Shown here: one piece after another, positions 8,402 to 16,597 of the stretch
Position numbering within the stretch: position 1 is the stretch's first letter
How the letters are laid out: the number at the start of each line of letters is the position of its first letter
Assembly (NCBI GenBank): GCA_022616275.1
Contig: JAKEFB010000181.1
Span: 26,411 to 90,410, forward strand
Length of the DNA: 64,000 nucleotides
Origin: Chloroflexota bacterium
GTDB lineage: Bacteria; Chloroflexota; Anaerolineae; Promineifilales; Promineifilaceae
Direction of reading: 5' to 3'
The notes under the pieces: model-generated
What the model was told of the DNA's origin: nothing
Databases searched by the model: none
What the model saw: only the letters and a program-made list of their open reading frames with translations
Translations under genes and position numbers: made by a program

Positions 8402-8422
8402 CTCTTTCTTCCTGGTGGTTAC

Positions 8423-11224
8423 TTATCCCACTTCTGTGACCTGTAGCGTCCCTTCGCCGGAGCGGGTCAGCAAAACGGTGATGAACTCCATTGGTTGGGA
8501 GGGGGCCACCTGGATTTCGGCCACAAATTGCCCCTGGTCAATGCGCTGCCGGGTGTTGACGCTGGCCCCGGTGACGACGCGATAAGCCTGGCGGGCGGTC
8601 GCGCCGGCAAATGCCCCACGCTCGAACATGAATTGCAGCATGGCCTCCAGCGTCAGCCGAGCGCTTTCCCACAGCCGCGTCGTGTTGTTTTCAAAGACAA
8701 AATCCATGCCCCGCTCGACGGCCGCTTTTCGCAGCAAAATCAATAGACGCCGCACCGACAGTTGCAGCAGCGTCCAGTCGTCGCTGAGCGTGTGGGCGCT
8801 CATCACCCGAAAATCACGCGCCTCGCGCCGTACCAGGTTGAATTGAAAGTCGAACAGGTCGGCCCAATCTTCCTCTGAAAAGGCCGGCGCCAGGCCGAGC
8901 AGGCCCTGGATGGGCTGGTTGGCCGGGGCGACCCAGACGCCGCGTGTCCGCTCGCGGGCGGCAATGAGGCCGCAAATGGCCCCCTCCGGGGGCACAGTTC
9001 GCAATCCGCCGGGCGCACTGGTGTCGCTAATGAAGAGCCAGGGATGGTAGACGGCCGCATAACTCAGGTCGGCCAGAATTCCCTGGTTGTCGGGGCTGGG
9101 GCGGCGACGACGCGGCAATCCCAGCCCCTGGCGCAACTCCTCCTGCCAGGCGATACAGTGCCGCTTCTCAAAGTGACGGGGCAAGGTCAGGATGCCGACC
9201 ACGTCTCGCCGCGCCTGGCAAAAATGAATGACTGCCTGCTGAATGCGTAGCAACGTCGCCTGGTCGAAATCGGCCAGCGACGGGAACTCGGGCAAAGGGG
9301 ATAGCGTCGGGCGTACATAGGTGAACGCCCCGGCTTTACGCCCCGTTCCGTGCTGGTTGGTTACCTCAACTGCCACCACTCCGGCGGCTGGGCTGGCCGG
9401 CGTTTCGCAGGTCAGCAACGTTGGACCCAGCACGTGGACGGCCGTGGCCGCCCGCGCCCCAAAGGTTACTACCGTGTCCAGGTCGCTGGTGAAACGAGCC
9501 CCGGTAATGGCCACCAGGTCGCCGCCGGTCACTTCGCCGGCCGCCGGCGAAACGGCGCTCACTGCTGGCGGCCGGTCGCAGGCGATAAAGGTGGCCTCGT
9601 CGGCCGGTGGGGGCTCAGGTAGGGAAAAAGCGCCCGCCGCTGGCACGGACGGGACGTCGGCCCACTGGGGGTGGATGGCATCGGGCACGGCCAGCAGCGC
9701 TGCTTCGGCCGTAAAGAGCAGGCTGTGCAGGCCACGCAGCCGGTGGCGAGCGACGTAATATTTGTCAAATGCCCGGCTCAATAGCGTCCGGCTCGAACTG
9801 TCTGCCAGGTCGCTATCCAGGAACAGGGCAGCGGTGAAGGCTGCCAGCCCGTCCCGCCCCACGTCGGCCTCGGCCGGCGCGATTAACGCATCCTCGCTTA
9901 AAATAGTTGCCATGCCTAACGGCAGATAGACCCGCTGCGCCTCCATCTGGCTCACGGGGGCCAGCAACCCGGCCAGGGCGATGGTATCGGGCATCGTGTC
10001 CGCCTGTTCGCTGCGTTCTTCGGCCTGCATCTCCCGGAAAGCTGCGGCCGCCCGAACTGCCTGCGCGCCTTCCGGGTCGGCCGGGGCGTTCGGTCGCAGG
10101 CTGCTGGAATCCCACAAAATTGTCTCGCCCCAGAAGCGAGGATGGCCGGCATTAAAGGCCATTTCATTGATCACCGGGCGCTTCACCGTGCCGTCCCAGA
10201 GGTGCAAATCGAAGCGTAGCCGGTCTACCCGCTCAGGCGCGGCCAGCGGGGACGCGGCCGGGAAAATCTGGTCGCTGGCCAATGAGAGCATGGTCCCGGC
10301 CGTAATTCTTATAACTTGCTCTGGTGGCGAACCAGCCGGCCCGGCCGGCCGGGCGGCTTCGACCGGGAAAAGGTACCCAGGGTCACCAGCCGCCGGCCGC
10401 AGCCATAAAACATCTCCCGCCTCGGTGCTGGCCGGGCCACTCAAATGCAGGACCAATTCGCCCGCTTCGGCCGCCAGATACCCTTCGCCGGCCAGGGATT
10501 CGTTGCCATCTAACGTAAGGCGCGCCACCTGGGTAAACAGGAGCGGTGTGGTGAGTTCGGCAGCGGTGAGCAAGGACCACAGTTGCCCGGCCTGGAGAGT
10601 CAGCCGGGTTCCGGCCGGGGCCTCAGCGGCTGGCGCCGTCGTAATCGGGAAGAGCCACTGCTGACCGGCCACCCATAAACGTAGCAGGTCGCCGGGCCAG
10701 AGGGCCAGCGGGGCGCTGCCTGTTTCCCAGGCCAGTTCCCGATCGCCCGTTATCTGAAAAACGGCCGCCGGCAGGGGTGTCGCCTGCCGGCGCGTGCCGA
10801 GCCGCAGCCGTTCTCCCCAGCGCCCGGGCGAAGAAGTCCACGCTGGAGCCAGACGTGGCTCAAGCCCGGCGATGTCCAGCGAGACGACGCCAGGCAAACG
10901 CAGCCGGGTAGCCGTCGCCTCGTCGCCGGCCACCCGTACCACGTAACAACGCCGGCCGCCGTTGGCGAAGAAGGTTTGCACGGCCGTGGGCAGGCAGGCG
11001 TAAATGGTTTGTTCGCCTCGTTCGCGCGCCAGAGGCAGGTCGCCGCCAAAAATGGCCCGGTACACGTCAATGTCCTCCACTGCCACGGGCGCATGGAGTG
11101 GGCCACGTTCGGCAAAGCCGACGAAGGCTGCCACGTCCAGGGGCGGCAGCGCCACGGCCGCCGGCCGCGCTGCAGGCAGGAAGTACACCCCAGGGAGGCG
11201 GATGTTGGTGATCGTGGCCATCAT
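8423..11224 (-). CDS. tail sheath protein 2, long form with IPT/TIG insertion
   Basis: A 933-aa contractile sheath subunit. The N-terminus (LPGVYFLP, then AAFVGFAERGPLHAPV and TFFANGGRRCYVVRV) and C-terminus (DFVFENNTTRLWESARLTLE, QGQFVAEIQVAPSQPMEFIT) are the conserved sheath core. At roughly residues 550-640 there is an immunoglobulin-like IPT/TIG domain (PPAVSAVSPAAGEVTGGDLV, ITGARF, VVAVEVTNQHGTG). That insertion and several others make the subunit about 300 residues longer than sheath 1, so it may decorate the particle or form a special end ring. Starts MMATITN; either ATG (11224 or 11221) is possible. Six bases separate it from tube 1. Confidence 0.9.
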   Translation of the reverse strand: MMATITNIRLPGVYFLPAARPAAVALPPLDVAAFVGFAERGPLHAPVAVEDIDVYRAIFGGDLPLARERGEQTIYACLPTAVQTFFANGGRRCYVVRVAGDEATATRLRLPGVVSLDIAGLEPRLAPAWTSSPGRWGERLRLGTRRQATPLPAAVFQITGDRELAWETGSAPLALWPGDLLRLWVAGQQWLFPITTAPAAEAPAGTRLTLQAGQLWSLLTAAELTTPLLFTQVARLTLDGNESLAGEGYLAAEAGELVLHLSGPASTEAGDVLWLRPAAGDPGYLFPVEAARPAGPAGSPPEQVIRITAGTMLSLASDQIFPAASPLAAPERVDRLRFDLHLWDGTVKRPVINEMAFNAGHPRFWGETILWDSSSLRPNAPADPEGAQAVRAAAAFREMQAEERSEQADTMPDTIALAGLLAPVSQMEAQRVYLPLGMATILSEDALIAPAEADVGRDGLAAFTAALFLDSDLADSSSRTLLSRAFDKYYVARHRLRGLHSLLFTAEAALLAVPDAIHPQWADVPSVPAAGAFSLPEPPPADEATFIACDRPPAVSAVSPAAGEVTGGDLVAITGARFTSDLDTVVTFGARAATAVHVLGPTLLTCETPASPAAGVVAVEVTNQHGTGRKAGAFTYVRPTLSPLPEFPSLADFDQATLLRIQQAVIHFCQARRDVVGILTLPRHFEKRHCIAWQEELRQGLGLPRRRRPSPDNQGILADLSYAAVYHPWLFISDTSAPGGLRTVPPEGAICGLIAARERTRGVWVAPANQPIQGLLGLAPAFSEEDWADLFDFQFNLVRREARDFRVMSAHTLSDDWTLLQLSVRRLLILLRKAAVERGMDFVFENNTTRLWESARLTLEAMLQFMFERGAFAGATARQAYRVVTGASVNTRQRIDQGQFVAEIQVAPSQPMEFITVLLTRSGEGTLQVTEVG

Positions 11225-11230
11225 GAAGGA

Positions 11231-11683
11231 CTAGGCCAGCTCAATTCGCTCGCAGGCCAGCACCAATTCCTCAACGGCCACGTCGGTCCCCTTGCCGTTG
11301 AGCGCGGGACCGGTGTACTTCATTGGGCGGGCGTTGGTCAACTTCCAGACCATCGCCGTCGTCGTCCGGTCTTCGCTCAAAAGCTGGATGGTGATGGTCC
11401 GCAAGGCATTCTGTGACCCGCTGCGCACCTGGTCCAGCCACTCGTACAGGTCCAGCGCGCCAATCACGCCCCGCTTGAGGGTGACGTCGGGTACTTTGTA
11501 GGTCCCGGTTATCTTGCGTGCGGCGTTATCCTTCTCGTTGCCGTTGCGGTACTCGGCAATCGTAATCTCCATGCCTAGCCCGCTGACCTCCTGGAAACCA
11601 GCTTGAGGGCTTTCGGTGTCCCCAGTGCCTAAATCTACCAGGAAGTTAAACTGGCTGTAGGGTCGCTCGCGAAGTTCTGCCAT
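11231..11683 (-). CDS. phage tail tube protein 1 (eCIS inner tube)
   Basis: A 150-aa member of the T4 gp19-like tube family. It begins MAELRERPYSQFNFLVDLG and has AGFQEVSGLGMEITIAEYRN, the VTLKRGVIGALDLYEWLDQV central motif and the closing DVAVEELVLACERIELA strand. This is the form closest to the usual major tube protein and lies right behind sheath 1, as in Afp/PVC loci. A strong GGAGG ribosome-binding site lies 7 bases before the ATG. It should polymerise as hexameric rings inside the sheath. Confidence 0.93.
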   Translation of the reverse strand: MAELRERPYSQFNFLVDLGTGDTESPQAGFQEVSGLGMEITIAEYRNGNEKDNAARKITGTYKVPDVTLKRGVIGALDLYEWLDQVRSGSQNALRTITIQLLSEDRTTTAMVWKLTNARPMKYTGPALNGKGTDVAVEELVLACERIELA

Positions 11684-11736
11684 TGGTGATCCTCCTACGT
11701 TACTTTATTTATCGTGAAGATCTGCACCCCATTTCA

Positions 11737-13617
11737 TTAACTACGCCGGTCAGCCGTCCACTGGCCAATGCGGAAGATGACAAACTCGGCCGGCCGCACC
11801 GGGGCCACCCCAACCAGGCAGATGAGCCGGCCGTTGTCCAGGTCGTTCTGGGTCATCGTCGAGCGGTCGCAGCGGACGAAATAGGCCTCCTCTGGCTTCT
11901 CGCCAAAGAGGCGACCCGACTTCCACTCGTTAAAGAGAAAATCTTCTACGGTCCGGCGCACGTTAGCCCACAGGCGATGGTCGTTGTTCTCAAACACCAC
12001 CCACTGGGTCCCCAACTCAATGGAGCGCTCCAGGTAGGCGAAGTAACGGCGCAGGTTAACGTACTTCCACTCCGGGTCGGAGCTGATGGTGCGCGCACCC
12101 CACAAGCGATAGCCACGGCCGTCGAAGAAGCGGAAGCAGTTGATGCCCTCGGGGTTGAGAACGTCTTGTTGGGCCTTGTTGAGCAAGGCCTCAAAGCCGA
12201 TGGCCAGGCGCACCACTTCGTTGGCCGGCGCTTTGTGGACGCCTTTCTCCACGTCATTGCGGGCGTAGATGCCGGCGACGAAGCCGCTCGGCGGCAGGTT
12301 GATTTCCTCGCCGGTCAATGGGTCGAGGCTCATGACCCAGGGGTAATACAGCGCCGCGTGTTTGGAATCAACCTGGCCGCGATACTGGCGCACCTCGGAG
12401 ATGGCCTGGCCGTCGGCCGAATCAAGGACGGCGATGCGATAGCGCATCCGTTCGCAGTGAGAGATGAGCAGGTTGGTGATTTGCTGGGCCTGCGGCTGGT
12501 AGCTGTTGTTGTAGCCGTAGGTTGAGCCGGGGGCAGCGACGATGGAGATGTCGGCGATGTTTTCAAACGCCTTCAGACCGCTCTTCTCCCGCGGGTCGTC
12601 GTCTCCCTGGCCTTCAAAATCGCCTGCTTCCGGCCGCTCGCCGTCGTCGCCACCGGCCAGTAGGGCCTGGTAGGTGCGGTCGGCGTCGCTGGTGGCCGGG
12701 TTCAGGGGATCAACCGGTGGGGAAATGGCAACTTCGTCGAGAAGAGCCTGGACAATAGTAACGCCGTTGCCCAACGCCGTGGAGGGCTCAAACACCAGCG
12801 GCACGTAGAGGGCGGTGTTGCGGCTGCGTGGCTCGGCGGCGAAGACACGGGTCAGGGCCTGGCGGTGATCCGGATGGAAGGAGAGGTTCTCCCACGTCTG
12901 TTCCCGGCCGTCCTGGCCCGGTGGACTGGCGGTGACATTGACGGTCACGACGCGCACATCGCCCACGCCCGGGCTGGCCAGGTACAGAGCGTCGGAGGTA
13001 TCGGCGTCGTCGGCGTCGTTGCGCCGCAGCCGGAAGGTGTTACGCCGGGTAGTGGCGTCGAAGTACGGCTCCAGCCAGTACAACGTCCCTGCCCCTGGCG
13101 GCGGACTGATGGGCGCTTCAATATCGGCGACCCAGACCAGGTCGTAATTGGTCGCGCCACGCAGCACCGGGTTTCCGTCGGCGTCGGTGGCCAGAATGTT
13201 TGGGCCAACGCGGAAGGTGAAGGTGACGAGCATGTTGCCGGCCGCGCCGGGGTAACGAGCGCGCAGGGCGACATCGCCAGCGGTTTCAGGCCACTGGGCG
13301 TGGCCGGGGTAGTCGCCGGTGCCGGTGGGGCGGTAGACACGGGCCACGTAGAGCCGGGTGCCGCCGTTCTCAAAGAAGGCGCGCACAGCGTGGGCCAGGT
13401 AATTGGTCATTGCCGTCGTGCCATACACCAGCGGCTCCAGCCCACCGTAGATGCGCTCGTAATCGGCCAGGCTGGTCAACAGCTCGGGCTCGCCGGCAAC
13501 GGGGCCATAACGGGCCGCACCGACAAAGCCGGCCGTGCTCGTGCTGACCCCTTCAATGGTTTTGGCGCGGTAACTGACTTCCTCAATGTAAACGCCTGGA
13601 GCGAGATATTCGGGCAT
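11737..13617 (-). CDS. tail sheath protein 1 (major contractile sheath)
   Basis: A 626-aa sheath subunit. It starts MPEYLAPGVYIEEVSYRAKT, the conserved N-terminal extension used for handshake linkage between subunits. It continues with TSTAGFVGAARYGP, YLAHAVRAFFENGGTRLYVA, the wall motif PSGFVAGIYARNDVEKGVHK APANE (two adjacent segments), GINCFRFFDGRGYRLWGART and FENNDHRLWANVRRTVEDFL. It ends with the sheath C-terminal domain RLICLVGVAPVRPAEFVIFR. Length is normal for phage and eCIS major sheaths. A perfect AAGGAGG sits 7-8 bases before the ATG, the strongest RBS in the operon, consistent with the most abundant structural product. Its stop lies 53 bases before tube 1. Confidence 0.95.
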   Translation of the reverse strand: MPEYLAPGVYIEEVSYRAKTIEGVSTSTAGFVGAARYGPVAGEPELLTSLADYERIYGGLEPLVYGTTAMTNYLAHAVRAFFENGGTRLYVARVYRPTGTGDYPGHAQWPETAGDVALRARYPGAAGNMLVTFTFRVGPNILATDADGNPVLRGATNYDLVWVADIEAPISPPPGAGTLYWLEPYFDATTRRNTFRLRRNDADDADTSDALYLASPGVGDVRVVTVNVTASPPGQDGREQTWENLSFHPDHRQALTRVFAAEPRSRNTALYVPLVFEPSTALGNGVTIVQALLDEVAISPPVDPLNPATSDADRTYQALLAGGDDGERPEAGDFEGQGDDDPREKSGLKAFENIADISIVAAPGSTYGYNNSYQPQAQQITNLLISHCERMRYRIAVLDSADGQAISEVRQYRGQVDSKHAALYYPWVMSLDPLTGEEINLPPSGFVAGIYARNDVEKGVHKAPANEVVRLAIGFEALLNKAQQDVLNPEGINCFRFFDGRGYRLWGARTISSDPEWKYVNLRRYFAYLERSIELGTQWVVFENNDHRLWANVRRTVEDFLFNEWKSGRLFGEKPEEAYFVRCDRSTMTQNDLDNGRLICLVGVAPVRPAEFVIFRIGQWTADRRS

Positions 13618-13629
13618 AGTATTTCCTCC

Positions 13630-14484
13630 TTAAGATGCGCCGGGGCCAACCCAGAGTGTGGGCTGGCTACCGGTGCGCAAAACCAATTCCTGGGCAAAGG
13701 TTAAATTCAGAGATAATGCGGTTGTGTCCGGCCCGATTTCGTTCGGCCAGAGGGTGGCCTCGGGCTGGTTAAGCAACTGGCCCAGTGTTGGTAACTCGCC
13801 CGCGACTAGCCCGGCAACAAGCGACGGGCTGTAACGGATGCGGAGCGTAAGGGGCCAGATTTGCTGCGACAGGGGCAGGCCGGGCGGCGAAGCACCCAGG
13901 CGAGTGATGAAGGTGGGGTAGGGAAAAAGCACGGCTGCACAGCCACGCTCGTCGGCCAGGCCATACCATCTGCGGCCATTGACCTCTATTTCCAGCACGG
14001 TATAAGCTGCCGGCCGGTCGGTGTTCTGCTCCACCAGGCAGCCGCGTACGGCGGCCAACCCCGGGGCGGTACTGCGGGTGGGCGCGGAGAAAAGATAGAA
14101 GCGGGCTGGGTTGTCGTCTGGCGGGCTGCCCGGCGCCGGGCGGTATAGCCCTGGGTAGGGCAGGGGTAGGGTCACCTGAAAGCGGCAGGGCAAAAAACGA
14201 TGGAGCTGGTCGTAAACTTCGACAAGAAACGGCCGGGACGCCGGCGGGCTGGCCACCGCCCCACCCTCACTGCCGGCCGGATATTCCAGGGCCTCCAACC
14301 CTGGCAGACCCTGAAAGGCGTAATTGCCCGAGGCCGTATGAAAGGCCCCAACGACCAGCGCCGGGGCTGTCTCCGGCCAGGCGGTAACGCGTAGCCCGTC
14401 ACTGACCTGTTTATCCTCGGCCGCGTCCCAGAAGCGAATACCCAGCAGGGTGACGGTCGTTACTGTTTCAAGAAGTTGCGCCAT
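13630..14484 (-). CDS. eCIS-associated protein with carboxypeptidase-regulatory-like beta domain
   Basis: A 284-aa protein starting MAQLLETVTTVTLLGIRFWD. The N-terminal half (VSDGLRVTAWPE, SGNYAFQGLPGLEALEYP) looks like a CarboxypepD-regulatory or similar immunoglobulin-like fold. A second similar half (VRGCLVEQNTDRPAAYTVLE, GLADERGCAAVLFPYPTF) repeats the pattern, so it is probably two beta-sandwich domains. It overlaps the DUF4255 gene by 17 bases and ends 12 bases before sheath 1. From memory, such proteins are usual between DUF4255 and sheath in Chloroflexota eCIS loci. The role is unknown; a sheath-cap or terminator accessory is possible. An upstream in-frame ATG at 14556 lies inside DUF4255 and was not used. 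Confidence 0.75.
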   Translation of the reverse strand: MAQLLETVTTVTLLGIRFWDAAEDKQVSDGLRVTAWPETAPALVVGAFHTASGNYAFQGLPGLEALEYPAGSEGGAVASPPASRPFLVEVYDQLHRFLPCRFQVTLPLPYPGLYRPAPGSPPDDNPARFYLFSAPTRSTAPGLAAVRGCLVEQNTDRPAAYTVLEIEVNGRRWYGLADERGCAAVLFPYPTFITRLGASPPGLPLSQQIWPLTLRIRYSPSLVAGLVAGELPTLGQLLNQPEATLWPNEIGPDTTALSLNLTFAQELVLRTGSQPTLWVGPGAS

Positions 14485-15064
14485 TGTTCGCTTTCTGATA
14501 CTCAAAAGTTCGCTCTTGCACCGGCTCGCCGGCGCCCAACAACTGCGCCGATTCAATGCGCACGTTACGGGCCACGTAGGGAAGGGAAAGCTGGTATCGT
14601 TGCTGCGGCAGCGTCTCCCACAGGTGGAGCAGCTCCTCTGTAGCCAGCTCGGCCAGGGCGATTTCCACCGTCTCGTTGGCGCTGAAAACGCCAGGAATTA
14701 CCCGGTCTAGCAAGCCCACAGGCAAAATCGGGGTGTCCTCCATGACGCGCATCATCCAGCCGGCGATGGTCTGTTGCAGCGAGGCGCTACGGCCCCAGGC
14801 GGTGAGGAGGAAGTGCAGGTCGAGCGGCAATTGCGTCTGGCGGCGGCCGGCCGGGGTCAGGCGGCCGGCGGGGATGCGATGGCTGCCATTGGCGAAGATA
14901 CGGTAAAGGAACAGCGATACGCCGGATTCGATGGGGTCGGCAAAGTCGCCGGCCGTATAGACCCGAAACTCCAGTTCATTATTGAAGTCGCCAGGTGCGT
15001 AATTGCTGTGCAGCAGGTAAATGACAGCCTCGCAAACCGCCGCGACTGCCCGGTAATCAGCCAT
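14468..15064 (-). CDS. DUF4255 (Pvc16 N-terminal-like) sheath terminator protein
   Basis: A 198-aa protein with the DUF4255 pattern: the opening MADYRAVAAVCEAVIYLLHS, the middle GVSLFLYRIFANGSHRIPAG, LPLDLHFLLTAWG, LQQTIAGWMMRVMEDTPILP and the close LWETLPQQRYQLSLPYVARN. In Afp/PVC particles the homologue (Afp16/Pvc16) caps the distal end of sheath and tube and sets their length. It has the usual size of about 200 residues. ATG at 15064 follows the small upstream gene by 6 bases with GAGAG before it, and overlaps the next gene by 17 bases. Confidence 0.9.
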   Translation of the reverse strand: MADYRAVAAVCEAVIYLLHSNYAPGDFNNELEFRVYTAGDFADPIESGVSLFLYRIFANGSHRIPAGRLTPAGRRQTQLPLDLHFLLTAWGRSASLQQTIAGWMMRVMEDTPILPVGLLDRVIPGVFSANETVEIALAELATEELLHLWETLPQQRYQLSLPYVARNVRIESAQLLGAGEPVQERTFEYQKANNGATS

Positions 15065-15070
15065 GTTCTC

Positions 15071-15349
15071 TCATCCCGGGTTGATTTTCGGCCGTTTGAG
15101 CGCCCATTTCCGTTGCCTCCACCAACTCCTCAATCGCCAGTACAGACCTACGCGCACGCCCATTTGTTCCAGGTACGGCACGACGAATAATGGGATTTCC
15201 TCCAGGCTCTGCAGATAGCGCTGCTCGCCGCTGGGAACATGCTTAATATGCCCGCGCCACGCGGCTCGCCACCTTGGACTGTCATCGCTGTTTTCGCGCC
15301 AGATGCGGAGAATAAAGGAATGGTTCTTTTCCTCGAACAAATCCATGTG
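15071..15349 (-). CDS. small Trp/Arg-rich eCIS-leading protein
   Basis: A 92-aa protein, first gene of the injection-system operon. The core NHSFILRIWRENSDDSPRWR, then HVPSGEQRYLQSLEEIPLFV, PYLEQMG aligns with the product at 19,969-20,178 (YSYLLRFWRDDDHSPWRATL, HTGESFGFSSMEQLYRFLDD). Shared positions are S-x-L-R-x-W-R, S-P-x-W-R, G-E and the L-x-x-L-E/M-x-x-x-F end. I favour the ATG at 15349 because it matches the start of the paralogue; an in-frame ATG at 15430 would add 27 residues that overlap the promoter. The family is frequent in eCIS and other accessory loci of filamentous bacteria. Its function is unknown. Confidence 0.7.
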   Translation of the reverse strand, partial: HMDLFEEKNHSFILRIWRENSDDSPRWRAAWRGHIKHVPSGEQRYLQSLEEIPLFVVPYLEQMGVRVGLYWRLRSWWRQRKWALKRPKINPG

Positions 15350-15430
15350 GACACCACGATTTAAAGGAGCCGGAGGCGCGTCAAGCAGTCGGGTGCGGAG
15401 TAGTTGCCATCGCCAGCCACGTTGCGTCAT

Positions 15431-15509
15431 AGTATAAGGGCCGGTATATCTCGGCCCGTTTCCTGGGTGTATCCTGGGGTGTATCCGGGTGAAATTTAGC
15501 GGAAAGAGG
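15431..15509 (-). promoter_or_regulatory. candidate SARP-controlled promoter of the eCIS operon
   Basis: Read on the minus strand, this gap contains the direct repeat GGATACACCC twice (15477-15486 and 15465-15474, 12-base period) followed by a partial third copy, then a TATACT (15431-15436) preceded by a poor -35. A GGGCCG/CGGCCC inverted repeat surrounds another AT-rich hexamer (15438-15457). Direct repeats in front of a weak -35 are the layout used by SARP-family activators, and a SARP gene ends at the edge of this gap. If TATACT is the -10, the first gene starts at 15349. Confidence 0.4.
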
Positions 15510-16430
15510 TTAACGCCGGCCTTTTAGCACCAGTTCAACCAGCTCAATCTCCTGCCGCAGCCGCCTTTGCAGGCTTAACAACTCCGTCTGAACGGCCTTC
15601 AGCCCATCAAGCGCAAGCAGCGACCGCGAGGGGTTGGGTCCGGCTCCCCTAACCTGAGATGGCGATAAATCCAGACGGTTCTCCTGGATTTGCTGGTAAA
15701 GCTGGTGCGTCTCATCGGCCGGCTGGACACCCAACTCATCCATCAAAATGGCCGCGCACCGGTGGAACTGCCGTAGGGCCTCGGTGCGGTTCCCTGAAAG
15801 GAAGTGCAGGCGCATCAACCGCCGATGGGTGTGTTCGCGGGCCTGGTCGCGGCGCAAAATCTGCATGCCGTAGGCTATCCCTTCTTCATACGCCCGCAGG
15901 CCCTCACAGTAGCCCATGAGCTTATCCAACATGCCTAAAAACATGTACTGGAATCGCTCGCGCTCAAAAAGGCACCAGTCCTGGTACCAACCTTCTAATA
16001 GCTCTCCCCGGTACAGTTCCGTAGCCTCTTCCAGCAGGTCCGCTTGTTGCCTGTCGAGCATAGCCCCCCGTACGCCTTGGACTTGGGCAAACGCTCCTTC
16101 AAATTTGGCCACATCTAGCCAGAGTTCAGCTTCTGGATTTAAGCCAATCCAATCTGCCTCTACCCATAGAGTAGGCCCCCTGTGAGCCTCATCTCGCGTC
16201 TCCAGCGCCGCCTGCAGTTGCCACAATGCTTTACTGAGGTATCTTCGCGAGTGGTAGGTACTGGCGTCACTCCATAAGAGACTGGCCAGTATTTCGCGAT
16301 GGTGAGGATGGCGGTGAAGAAGGATGTAGCAAAACAGTTCCTGGACTTTATTCGCGTCAAATCCTGGGATAGGTTGGCCATCGCATTCAACGCAAAACTT
16401 ACCAAAAAGGGAGACACGTATTTGGCTCAT
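15510..16430 (-). CDS. SARP-family transcriptional regulator (HTH + BTAD)
   Basis: A 306-aa regulator. Residues about 1-95 are the OmpR-like winged helix of SARPs (MSQIRVSLFGKFCVECDG, VQELFCYILLHRHPHHREIL, LSKALWQLQAALE). Residues 100-260 are the helical bacterial transcriptional activation domain (LYRGELLEGWYQDWCLFERE, REHTHRRLMRLHFLSGNRTE, ALRQFHRCAAILMDELGVQP). The C-terminus is a leucine/glutamate-rich coiled coil. There is no ATPase domain. It lies immediately upstream of the eCIS operon on the same strand, so it is the obvious candidate activator. GGGAG precedes the ATG at 16430 by 7 bases. Confidence 0.9.
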   Translation of the reverse strand: MSQIRVSLFGKFCVECDGQPIPGFDANKVQELFCYILLHRHPHHREILASLLWSDASTYHSRRYLSKALWQLQAALETRDEAHRGPTLWVEADWIGLNPEAELWLDVAKFEGAFAQVQGVRGAMLDRQQADLLEEATELYRGELLEGWYQDWCLFERERFQYMFLGMLDKLMGYCEGLRAYEEGIAYGMQILRRDQAREHTHRRLMRLHFLSGNRTEALRQFHRCAAILMDELGVQPADETHQLYQQIQENRLDLSPSQVRGAGPNPSRSLLALDGLKAVQTELLSLQRRLRQEIELVELVLKGRR

Positions 16431-16545
16431 GAAATACTCCCTGGGGATTACCGCTACAACTACAATTAGAAAGTAAAGTTTACAGGGTCGCTGATGCTGA
16501 ATTGAAGGTGACTTTCAGAAATGCTGGGGATAACGTCCGGCTAAT

Positions 16546-16575
16546 AGTATAAAACGAATAGCCGTTGAAAATCAA
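16546..16575 (-). promoter_or_regulatory. candidate sigma-70-type promoter of the small SARP gene
   Basis: On the minus strand: TTGATT (16575-16570), 18-base spacer, TATACT (16551-16546). The expected transcript would start about 110 bases upstream of the ATG at 16430. The -10 context TTATACTAT is the same as in the eCIS leader. Confidence 0.42.
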
Positions 16576-16597
16576 GAGCTTGTGCCTGCAAGAGATG

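Noticed and set aside
1-15430. Prophage or defective phage
   Set aside because: Only tail-type genes are present, in eCIS order (DUF4255, sheath, tube, LysM, gpD, gpV, gp25, gpJ). No capsid, portal, terminase, integrase or lysis genes and no attachment repeats were seen.
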